Shown here: positions 30,766-41,290 of the stretch, piece by piece
Numbering within the stretch: the first letter of the stretch is position 1
Layout: each line of letters opens with the position of its first letter
Source: Carnegiea gigantea
Taxonomy: Eukaryota > Streptophyta > Magnoliopsida > Caryophyllales > Cactaceae
NCBI GenBank assembly: GCA_029747015.1
Contig: JAKOGI010001935.1
Coordinates: 78,501-142,500 of the forward strand
DNA length: 64,000 bases
Direction of reading: 5' to 3'
Made by a program: the position numbers and the translations under genes
The notes under the pieces: model-generated
The model's database searches: none
What the model was told of the DNA's origin: nothing
Seen by the model: only the letters and a program-made list of their open reading frames with translations

Positions 30766-33700
30766 TGTAATAGTGCAACCCGAAATTTTGTTTATTTATT
30801 TAATTATCTCATGTTAATAATTTTTTCATATTTATTTATCGCATTTCATTATTTCGGTGGAAAAAAATAATAATTTCATTTGGGCCCTCACTTGGCAATT
30901 CAGGTTTTATTTATTTATTTAATTATTAACTAAAACTTTGGAGAAATTGATAGTAGGCCTTAACAAGTTTAATCTAAGTAATTTATTTTGTTTTCCGTAA
31001 TATTACAGAAATTTAATTTTGAGTTATGCATAAACGTTATCGTTACAAAGTGTTTTATTCCCGAACCCAACTTATTTCGGTCCAATCTGAAGCCCAACAA
31101 GTTTGCATATTAACCTACCTAATTACCATGAGTTAAGCTTAACCATGGTTAGCTAAAAGTCATTTTTGAAGATAAAAACTCAGGCAAGCATGTAGATTAG
31201 TCAAAAAAATACAACCAAGACACAAACGTCATCTCTCTCCCTCCCTTCTCTAACCCCATGGCCAGCCCAGCTACAACCACTATTCTGGTGTTTTTCGGCA
31301 AGTTTCTGGTCAGCCTTTGCTGCTTTCGACTCCCTCTGACGCCCTAGTATCACTAGCTACTATCCTCCATCCTCAAAACCACCAAACATCACCTTCATCT
31401 CTACTTTTGTTACTAAGCTTGTTTTCTTTGGATTTTTGATTTTGATTCTCGTTTATGATGATTTGAGTTATGATCATGTCGTTTTAGATGGAAACAATAG
31501 TTGTTTTGATGTTTTTAATTGTTGATTGAGTTTGGATCATGCTAGGATTTAGGATTATTCATGAGCATGCAAGCTTAAGGTTGGAAGTATGTGTTTCTTG
31601 GATTGTTTGTATTTGATTTAGGGCCTATTTTTTTTGTGGATAAATTGGATGGGTAAAAGGATGAACTGGGTTGAAGTAGGTTGAAGTGGGTTGAGGTGGG
31701 TTGAAGTGAGTTGAAGTTGGTATTTTTTTTGAGGTGCGTTAAAATAGGTTGAAGTAGGTTGAAGTGGGTTAATATAGGTTGAAGTGGGTTGAAGTGGGTT
31801 AAAATAATGAGAATGTAATTAATGTGTGATAATTTATGAAATTATCAAAATTTTGTAGAATTTTTGCTGATTCTTTTTTATTTTTTATATTTTTTAGTTT
31901 TTAGTTTTTATTTTTTATTTTTTTAGTTTTTTATTTTTTATTTTTTTACTTTTCATTTCTTATTTCTTATTTTCTATTTCTTATTTCTTATTTCTTATTT
32001 CTTATTTCTTATTTTTATTTTTTTATTTTTTATTTTTTATTTCTTATTTCCTATTTTTTTATTTTTTTATTTTTATTTTTTATTTTTCATTTTTTATTTT
32101 TTATTTTTTTAATTTTTAATTTTTAATTTTTAATTTTTAATTTTAATTTTAATTTTTAATTTTTAATTTTTAATTTTTAATTTTTAATTTTTAATTTTTA
32201 ATTTTTAATTTTTATTTTTTAGGAATTTTCTATAGCTTTTGTTTGGAATAAAACTAAAAAGATAAAAAATAAAAAAATAAATGCGAAAAATAAAAAATAT
32301 AAAAAGATAAAAATAAAAAATAAAAAATAAAAAATAAAAAATAAAAAATGAAATATAAAAAATTTAAAATTTAAAATTTAAAATTAAAAATTAAAAAATT
32401 ACGAATTTAAAAATTTAAAAATAATAATAAAAAATAAATACGAAAATAAAAAATAAAGTTAAAAATTAAAAAATAAAAAATAAAAATTAAATGTAAAAAT
32501 TGAAAATTAAAAAATTTAAAATTAAAAAATAAAAAATTAAAAATTAAAAATTAAATACAAAAAATTAAAAATTAAAAATTTAAAATTTAAAATTTTAAAA
32601 ATTAAAAAAGAAAAAACTAAAAAATATAAAAATACAAAAATAAAACAATTCCAAAGTTTGATAATTTACAAAAAAGTAGCATAGTGAACTTTTTGGTACA
32701 AGAATGATTAAATCTCATATGATACTTTACAAATTATTAAAATTATGAAAGGGGCGGGTTAAAATTGGTTGAAGTGGATTAAAGTAGGTTAAGGTAGGTT
32801 GAAGTGGATTGAAGTTAGTATTTTTTTTCAAGTGGGTTGAAGTAGGTTGAAATATGTTGAAGTGGGTTGAGATTGGTAAATTGCAATTGACCCATAAAAA
32901 GTAGGTTGAAATAGGTTGAAATAGATTGAAGTGGCTTTATTCTCTAATAATGTTTATGAGGGTGCTTTTAGTGATCTTGGATGAGACGAAGAGGAAGTAA
33001 ATTGACCAAAAGTTAGGATTTTAATGATTATGCAAGGCTTAGCTTTCCTATAATAGCAAGCATATTATTTGTGTATATTTGATTGAGATATGAGTCTTTG
33101 ATGTATATGATTCTGAAGTGAAATTGGGTATGGTGGCCTTGTATGGTGATGGGAAAAATCAAAACTTTGTCACATGATCTTAAGGAGTGATTTTAGATGA
33201 GGATTTGTGTGAAAAGAGAGAAGAAAGCAATGACAGTGAGGGCTGAAAAATGACAGAAAATAGGGCAAGCTTTGTTAATAAACTGGTAATGATCGACCCC
33301 GTCAAAAATTATGATTCTTGATGATAGATAGATCAGTGAGTTAGCTTTCAAACTCCTTTTGAATCGCCTCACTCCGAGGCCTGTGGAAACAGTTATGGCC
33401 GTTTTTACTAAAACTGCGCAGGTTAGTCCAAAACTGGCATACTTGTGTTCTACCCCCATTTTGGGAACCCTATTGTGGGAATTATGTTTTGTGCTGCAAA
33501 TGAAAGTTTTGTGGCACTAGTTAAGCTTTCTATGAAAGTTTTGTGGCACTAGTTAAGCTTTCTATATTGGCAAATTATGTCACAAATAGAGATCAGGAGA
33601 TTAGGTTACGAGTCATTTACTTTAGCCCTTATTACACCCTTGCTTTTCTTCTACTAAAGTATTAACTATGAAAATAAATACATTTGCTAACGATATGTTC

Positions 33701-34543
33701 CTATAACGATATTTTTTTACAGGATTAGGACCTAAATTATCATTTCCTCCACTTTTGTGCGTAATCATACTTAGTGACATTTCATTAAAAGTCCCAAGAA
33801 TATTCATGATCTGTATCTTTAGAAATCAGCACGTATTTATCAAAACTATAATGTTTTGGTAAGTACATCAATGAATTAGTTTAATCCATAATTTATCACA
33901 TAATTAGTGACCCCGTCAGTTATCAGTTACAGGACATTGCATTTTAGTTACCCTCGCACCTTCAGGCCAGGTCCTCCGATCGGCTTGATAGGTGCACACC
34001 TATCTTCATATCATAACAGTTGCTAGAGGTTTACTATCAGATAATAATTGACAATGAAGTTTTACGTTCATCTCATTCCTTGTTTTTAATTAAAATGAAA
34101 TGCAATGCGGGCCTAATCAATTTTTCAGTGTGCAGTTAATAACACAGAAATGCATATGCTGAGTTTTGGCTCACAGTTCGAAATGTTTTCATATTTTGTT
34201 TTAGGAAAATACTCAGTGAATCGCCCTCCCGCTGCCAAGCCGACTGAAGAAGATAAGTGAGCGGGAATGTCTAAGAGGAATAGTGGTGTTTTAGTGTTGG
34301 AATATTTTGAGCATTGTATTGTGAGATATTTTGAAATTAGAACTATATACTATGCTAAGAGTTACTATATTTTGATGTAAATTATGAGATCATTAGTTAC
34401 TATTGATTTTGGTTTGATGGTTTGCTTTTACAAATGCCGTGTGGTGGAAACAATGTTCTGCTTAGTTTTGTTTAATTATTTTTAAGTCAAGCCTTGTCCT
34501 TTTTGGATGATGGTGACGCCCTGATCATATGGGATATCACTAC
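30766..34543 (+). repeat. 5' LTR of the outer chromovirus, with insert
   Basis: It aligns with the 3' LTR over its length: start TGTAATAG, AT-rich TTTATTTATTTAATTA leader, the pyrimidine-rich CTCTCTCCCTCCC stretch (about 31230), and GCGGGAATGTCTAAGAGG near 34260. Against the 3' LTR it carries an extra block at about 31622-32931 and lacks the last ~75 bases, stopping at GATATCACTAC where the inverted sister LTR begins. The frames at 33193-33459 and 33622-33807 are LTR sequence, not genes. Confidence 0.88.
31622..32931. repeat. 1.3-kb AT-rich, self-complementary insertion inside the 5' LTR
   Basis: The 3' LTR reads straight through GATTTAGTGGCTTTATTC near 56830, whereas the 5' LTR is interrupted after GATTTAG. 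The block has three parts: GGTTGAAGTG-type minisatellite (31670-31800); a core of T-rich (TTTTTA)n-like sequence (31870-32225) followed by its A-rich counterpart (32240-32640); and a second GGTTGAAGT minisatellite in the same orientation (32755-32930). The core could fold into a hairpin of several hundred bases. No protein is encoded and no clear inverted ends or target duplication are visible. Confidence 0.85.
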
Positions 34544-37267
34544 TGTAACCCCCCCAAAATGTTAATGAAAGGATTTACGGAAAACTGCAGTGGAAGACTT
34601 AAAGATAGAAGGTGCTACCACTGTCCTGATAAGGACAAGAATTACTGAAACCATTTAATCTTGCAACTCATGTTCAAATCACAATCTCTATTAAACTGAA
34701 ACACTTCAAGACCAAAGTCCTAATTCAACTTCAATACAATTGACTTAATCATACCATATGCTAACTTGCACTCCACACTACACAAGTATATTGAATATAG
34801 ACCCAACTTGACCCTGAAGTCGATCCCAACATTCATGCTATGCTGAATCCACTGTAAGCATATGATGACTTCCAAAAGGGCTTGCTAAATGGAGAAACAT
34901 GTGATATTTTATCACCTAAAATGGAAAACATGAAAATAATTTGAAAATATAAGCAAAAACTCAGTTAAACATTCCTATATTGTAAAATGAGCATTGAAAT
35001 ACTATTGATAGGTACCCACCTTTACAATTTACTTAGTTCGCAATAATAATGAAAATGAAAATAATATGAAACTGAATTGCTCATTATTATCTGGATGTGA
35101 ACCCCTTGCAATGATATGATCTATGCACAGGTATACACCTGCCAATCCAAATGCCCTATAGATGATAAATAATGGGGTCACAATATAAATAACAAATCAC
35201 GATATAAACTGATTCGTTGATAAACTTATTAAGAGTTGAAACTTGATAAACATGTTCTACTTTCTGAATATACAGGCAATGGACATACATTGAGTCTTAA
35301 AAAATGTCATCTGCTTTGATACAAGTCAGTTGTTTCATAAATGTTATCTAACTTGATAAATATATTCTGATTTGATAACACTTATGCATTACGGGGAATG
35401 ATAACTAGGCCTTGACTCTGTTTCTTATATGTCATTGTAGGTATGTATAGTCAATAAATGATTCTTGCTCACATAATTGAGTAAGTAAAAGTATGTGTAA
35501 TAGAAATTGAGTAATTAGATGGTACACATACCTTGGGTATTTCAATATAATTTCAAAACTCAATTGATGAAAGTAATTAAATTTGATAAAAAGTAAATGA
35601 AAGTAAAATAGACCACAATGAGCTAAATGATATTACAAAGGAAAAGGCCTTGACGGTGACAAATGGGGGAGTGGTTTTGGCCTTTTCTGAAATAGGTTGC
35701 TGATACGGATTTTAGGCTCACTGATGTATAGCTTGGTTCAAGATAACATCAAGTACACTAGATTGACTTGATAAATACATTTGATACATTCTGAATTAAG
35801 TAAGTAATAGAGGTTTGAGGGCAAGAGATATGTCTTGGTTCAAAATAGTAAAAACTGCAATAACTTAGTCTGATAAATATGGTTTCTGAGTCACAACTCT
35901 CCCCATTTCTCGTATTTTATTTATAAATCCATTAGATATAGAATTCCACCCCAAATGAGTAATTGAAGTCAATAGAAGCTATTAAACTCACTAAACTTAG
36001 TATTTTCTTTGTAAAATCCATAATTGATTCAAAGCTCATAAACAAACTTTCAAATTGTATATGTGTCTTCTTCTTTCTCATTAATGAAGCTAAAAGCTCT
36101 ATGAAAGTTCATGAATGTTTATTTCCCCCTTAAATGACTTGCTTGGCACAAAATACACAAAATGAGTGTATGATCAATCTTACTCAATCTTTATTATTGC
36201 TCTTTATACATTTACTCAAAATACTCTCAAAAATCACCAAACACAAAATACTCAACCAAAATTCATGAAATCTTATAGGAAATTTGAAAATAATATGAAA
36301 AATCTATAGTAAAAGTTTCGTAATTTGTCTTTAAGTATACACTGCACAGAAATTATAATAACAGCCCAATTTGCACTAAAGTAGGTCAGTTCACTTCAAA
36401 AATTCATAACTTTCATCTTTGACTTCAAATGGAGATGTAAAACCCCAAATATAGAAAGATTAATAAGTCTCAAGAAACTTTCATTTAGAAGACCAAGCAT
36501 GATTTCCACCATAGGATTCCCAAAATAGATCTAGAATACAAGTGTCTCAGTTTTAGTCTAATCTGCACAGTTTTGGTAAAATGACCATAACGTTTTTCAC
36601 AGACCTCAGATTAAGGCAATTCAAAGGTTATTTGAAAGCTAACACACTAAACTATCTACTGACCAAAAATTATAATTTTCCTATGGGAGGATCATTACCA
36701 GTTTAATCCTGAAGTCTATCTAATTTTTCTAAAATTTCCAACCCTCACTGTTTTAGCTTTTTCCTCTCTTTTCACACAAATCCCCAACTTAAACCATTCT
36801 TTAAAAGCATGTAAACCAGCTTTGATCCATCCTAATATCATACAAAACTACCATGCTTAAAATCATTAATAATGCTAAGGGTCTCCAAATCCAATACAAA
36901 TAAATCCTTTAACATAGTTTTAACTTAAGCTTGCGTGAACATGATCACCCCTAAACTCTAGCATGATTCAAGCTCATTTCAATCAATAAAAACATCAAAA
37001 TAACCCTTGATTCTATCAATCCAACATGATCAACAATCATAAATAGTAAAACAAGAATCAAAACCAAAATTCAAAGAGACAAGTTTTGGATTACTCTTCA
37101 AGCTTAATAAAAGTAGAGATGAAGGTGATATTTAGTGGTTTTGATGATGGAGAATAGTGGCTAGTGGTACTAGGATGTCGGGGGGAACCGAAGGCAGCCG
37201 GGTATGGCCGAAAATTGGCCAGAAAATGCCACAAAACGCAGCAACAGCAGGGCAGAAATGGCCAGCT

Positions 37268-37289
37268 AGAGAGAGAGAGAGAGAGAGAA
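37268..37289. repeat. GA microsatellite
   Basis: About eleven AG units inside the sister LTR, in the pyrimidine-rich promoter-proximal part when read on the minus strand. Confidence 0.9.
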
Positions 37290-37529
37290 GAAAGAAGTGG
37301 GGGGGTGTGTGTTTGCTTGGTTAGAATAAATCAACATCACTTGGCTAATATTACTCTCCCCTAAAGTCGCTTTTGGGCTAACCATGGTTAAGTTTAAATC
37401 ATGGTAATTGGCTTGGTTAGTAATGCAAAGTTGTTGGGCTACGATTGGCTTGCATGGTTTGGGCCTGGGAAGGGAAGTAAAACGTATGCGACTGAATTTT
37501 CGTAGCTTAAAATTTAATTTTTGTGAGGT

Positions 37530-37573
<44 letters not shown>

Positions 37574-37614
37574 TAATAATAATAGTAATAACAATAACAA
37601 TAATAATAATAATT
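37530..37614. repeat. TAA microsatellite
   Basis: Some 28 TAA or near-TAA units (a few CAA or TAG variants) in the sister LTR. It creates an isoleucine-repeat open frame that is not a gene. Confidence 0.95.
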
Positions 37615-37964
37615 TCTTACACCATATTATCAAGGCCTATTATTGATTCACTCGATATTTAATAAATCAACGGAACTGGAATTAACAATCAATGAAACTT
37701 GAATTGCAAAATGGGACTCTAACAAAATACCCCCAGCCGGGATGATTAAATACGATAAATGAAAGTGAAAAATTTAAATGACATAAGGTAATTCGGTAAA
37801 TATATAAATTGAGTGTAATTGAATTAAGAAACATGATTTGTTTAAACAAATAACCATGAGTGATTAAATCAATAAACATGATAAATTAAATGAATAAATA
37901 TGATTAATTAAATAAATAAAGATGATTTAAATAAATAAATATGGGTTAGGGTCAGGCTATTACA

Positions 37965-40023
37965 GCCTTTCCCCTTATAGAGTTTCGTTCTCGAAACTTA
38001 TGATTTTTGATCATGTATGCCATGCCGCCTCAAGTATGGTAGTTGGTTTTCACTGCTTCCCTCCAAAAAGGTATGATTAGCCCAAAGTGCATAGCTACTT
38101 AATCCTGCGATCGAGTATCTAGATCCTCAGTGACTTCACTAGCTCGATTACTTTGGTTTAAAATTGATATTCTCTTCAGAAGAAAAGGAACCTTGTTACT
38201 AGTGAGGAGGTGCTCACTACTAGTTCATCACCTTATCCCCTAATGAAAACTGTTGCATTTCCTAGTAAGTACTCTGATATTGATTCATAAAGTCCAACGC
38301 AACGAGGACTCAATTATCTCTAGTATCAGTCTCTTGACACCCTTGACTAGAGAAGCCCATTGGAATACTTTATATCTCATCTGAACTATGATTGTCTCCT
38401 TCTTTGGTCAATATGACCATATGACTCATGTGTAATCATTGTGTTACCTTAGCATGTACTTAAACTGTCTCATTATTCTCAATAGTTCTTCTAACTTATT
38501 CTAATACCGCTAGACATTGTTTGAGATTATGCCCTTATCAAAATGTCCTTATCTGATGTTCTTAATGCTTCACATGATCTTCCCTCATCAGACTAGTCTA
38601 AGATCTACTCTAAGTCCGAATTAAACGTAGAATAAACATGGTCAGAGATAAAAATGATGGGATTAGTAGTCAAGTGAGTTATTAGGAACAAAAGAAATAA
38701 ATAATGAGATTAGAAAAGATTTATAAAGGAGGGATTAACATGGGGTGGTTAGAATAAAGATAAACATAAGTATATCATGAATTATGAAATATAATACCAC
38801 AAGAATTATGGTTTATAGATATAGATTACCAATAAATAATCAGTCAAGGAGAAAGATGGCATGGTTTCACTCGGGTTTAATTGATGAATTGTAAACAAGA
38901 TGACAAGCAACTGAGCTTCAATTAGGTGACTTTATAGCTATAAGTAACAAGATAAGTGTAATAAATAGATGGGACAAGCAATGTGTAATGGATAGAAAAT
39001 GGATTGGATAACAAAGTGCAATTGATAGATAAATAGATTGGATAAGCAAAGTATTAATGGATAGATAAATAGATTGAGCAAGCTACAATAGGAACATGTC
39101 TTTACTCATATGAAGCCAATTCGAGTACAACAATAAGATTAAATAGAGAATGCAAAAGTTTATTTATCAGAATGTAAGATATACGTGTGGGAGTTAAAGT
39201 CCAAAATAACGAGAGTAAGGAGATTATGACATTCGCAATCACCCACACCAATAAGAATTGAATTATATTATGAATTCAGAACAAGTTATACGAGTTTATC
39301 ATTATGAATAAATGAGATGTAAGGTAGATGTGTGAATCAGCTCTCAACGGAATGAGCTATAACTCATTATCATGAAATAAAGATGGTGAAGGCCGAGAGC
39401 ACTAGAATGTTGACAACGATATAAAGTCGAATAAAAATGTATTGCACATTTAACAATAGGGTTGTAAAGACATGGAAAATCAGGCTAATAGGAAATATCG
39501 CGTTCAAATACAAGGGATATTAAATAATATTGGATAGTATCAAGTTTTGAAGATAAGACAAGCAAACAATTTCAAGAATTACTCTAAAAGGGCATTCTTG
39601 CAAAAGATAAACTGTCGTTGCATAGTTTAGGTGTGATATCCGGACCTCATATCATTCCTGGAAAAGATTTCTGTTGTTGACAGTTAATCCCATAAATCAT
39701 TTATTCAAGGTATAGGGCACTTGTTTTTGATAGTGTTCTTGTTAAACTCTCTGTATGCAGTATACAACCATAAGGTTCTGCCTTCCTTCTTCACACATAT
39801 AAAACTAGGGTTTCCCACAGTGACACATATGGTCAAATAGCTTCCTTCTATAATAACTCATCTTACTAAATTCTTAGTTCTTTGAACTCTGCTGGGGGTC
39901 ATATGATAGGGGCTCTGAAAATGGATTGAGCACCTAGAACTAGATTGATCTAAAAATCAATGTTTCTTGGGGGAAAACAGTCCTAAAAGTCCTCAGATGA
40001 AACATCTCTAAATTCACAAACTG

Positions 40024-40112
<89 letters not shown>

Positions 40113-40440
40113 TATATATCGGGTGTGGTTGGCATATCACTAATATTCAATGCATTACTGACATGATAACTCACTTGCTTGCACAGTGTAATTAGGGTAG
40201 AAATAGGATTTTTCTTCCCTCAATCTGTAGAAACACACATCTAGTCTTTCCCCATTTCTCAAGCTAACCTTAAGATCTTTACAAGTCATTTTCTTTAAGT
40301 ACACAATTAGTTCATCCCAATAATGATAGCAAGGTATGCAAATCAAACTGAATTGAATGCCTAATGAATATGGTTCTAGCAATACTAATGGAGACATATT
40401 TATACAAAACACATTCAACTGCCTACTGGTCTCAGTAAAT
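37965..40440 (-). pseudogene. Chromovirus pol relic of the sister element
   Basis: Minus-strand fragments in order: the protease/RT spacer (CKDLKVSLRNGERLDVCFY.LREEKSY, 40350-40240), closely related to CKDLKI...VCFYGKREEKSYP of the outer element at 41660-41730; the RT start (PYVSLWETLVLYV, about 39830) and its core (RNDMRSGYHT, about 39650-39620, from the family DLRSGYHQL motif); and near 38250-38000 a degraded integrase tail (GDKV and a TEDLDTRSQD-like segment matching ITEDLVYE..ILDRRTK of the outer copy). Between about 38640 and 39590 no pol motif is visible. gag and the 5' LTR of this copy are absent, and an AT microsatellite sits in the spacer region. It has many stops and frameshifts. 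Confidence 0.75.
40028..40119. repeat. AT microsatellite
   Basis: About 45 AT units interrupted once near 40105. It creates the tyrosine/isoleucine-repeat frame at 39983-40174, which is not a gene. Confidence 0.97.
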
Positions 40441-40786
40441 TTAAAAGATAGGGCGACGATCTAAAGTGTAAAGAGATGCAACCACACCATGAACTCTTGC
40501 AAAGATATTTCTTTATTGGTTATAAGGATAGGCATGTAAGCTGAATGAATGAAAGGACGAAGATTCGTAACGAAAGAGGTAAGGCATATAAATGTCCTGC
40601 ATATACAAGACATGCAGTTTATTCATGATGGTCATGATAGTAAAGTAAATGAACAATGTTACGAAGTTGAAAGGGAGTATTAAGTACTGAAGGTGAAGAA
40701 ATGTAACAAGTTATGAAAGTAGCTTTTGAAAAGTCATACGGTATCCTTATGTAAGTGAAATGACGAAGATAAGGGTCAACATTAAC
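40441..40786. other. Unassigned junction between sister relic and outer gag
   Basis: Purine-rich sequence with no recognisable reading frame on either strand. The outer element's primer site, leader and N-terminal gag should be near here but cannot be found. Confidence 0.5.
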
Positions 40787-41290
40787 ATGACTGTGATGCA
40801 GTACTCTAACAAGTTCACAGAATTATTCAGGTTTGTCCGTGAATTTGTGTCATCGGAAAGGTTAAAGATGGCGAGGTTTGAAAAGGGTTTGGCTTTCTAT
40901 ATTTGAAATCAGTTAGCTGGGCAACCAGTCTTGACTTACCAAGAGCTTTATGAGCTTATTGCTGAAGTGGAGCAGCTGAAGACAGAATTGAGAGCCCTAA
41001 ACCCAATTAACTAAAAGAGAAAGGGGTTTGAGCGAGGAACTCCGAGCAAGAGTGTGAACCAGAAGAAACCTTCTCTCGCTCATCCTAAGAGCCATCCTGC
41101 AGGCTCGATAGAGCCCTATGGGAAGTGTTGAAGAACCAATCACACCACCCCTAAATGCCGAGTAGGAACCAACAAGTGTATGTGGTGTGGAAGCCCTGAA
41201 CACCTTATGGCTCCTTGCCCAAGAAGGTTGACGGCTGTAGATAAGGAGGTCGTAAAACCCTTGGCCCCACCTCACCAAGGGACCCTACCA
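40787..41290 (+). pseudogene. gag C-terminal part of the outer chromovirus
   Basis: Codons from 40787 (MTVMQYSNKFTELFRFVREF) follow the retrotransposon gag pattern, continuing with LAGQPVLTYQELYELIAEVEQ, a basic linker, and the zinc knuckle CMWCGSPEHLMAPC at 41177-41218 (CX2CX4HX4C), which binds RNA in the nucleocapsid. There are in-frame stops (for example in the segment around 40905-40910 and after LNPIN at about 41012) and a frame change before the knuckle. The N-terminal capsid half is missing. gag grades into the protease with no clear break. Confidence 0.82.

Larger units (their letters stand above)
34544..37964 (-). repeat. 3' LTR of an inverted sister element
   Basis: Read on the minus strand it begins TGTAATAGCC at 37964 and ends GGGGGGGTTACA at 34544. 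It aligns with the outer LTRs in many segments, for example ACCTTCATCTCTACTTTT (near 37110) and GGCAGGTGTATACCTGT (near 35135). It is preceded on the minus strand by a polypurine tract AAGGGGAAAGGC (37976-37965), which shows it is a 3' LTR. It is about 0.9 kb longer than the outer 3' LTR. The last bases of this LTR touch the truncated end of the outer 5' LTR, so two LTRs of one family stand tail to tail. Frames inside it (37164-37364, 37408-37662) are not genes. Confidence 0.85.

Noticed and set aside
31870..32640. AT-rich core as a replication origin or matrix-attachment region
   Set aside because: Composition alone would allow it, but the block is an LTR insertion and no specific motif supports such a role.
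37408..37662. 84-codon frame with a long isoleucine run
   Set aside because: It is produced by the TAA microsatellite.
39983..40174. 63-codon frame of alternating Tyr and Ile
   Set aside because: It is produced by the AT microsatellite.
40997..41278. 93-codon minus-strand frame opposite gag
   Set aside because: It is antisense to the zinc-knuckle region, whose plus-strand motifs are unmistakable.
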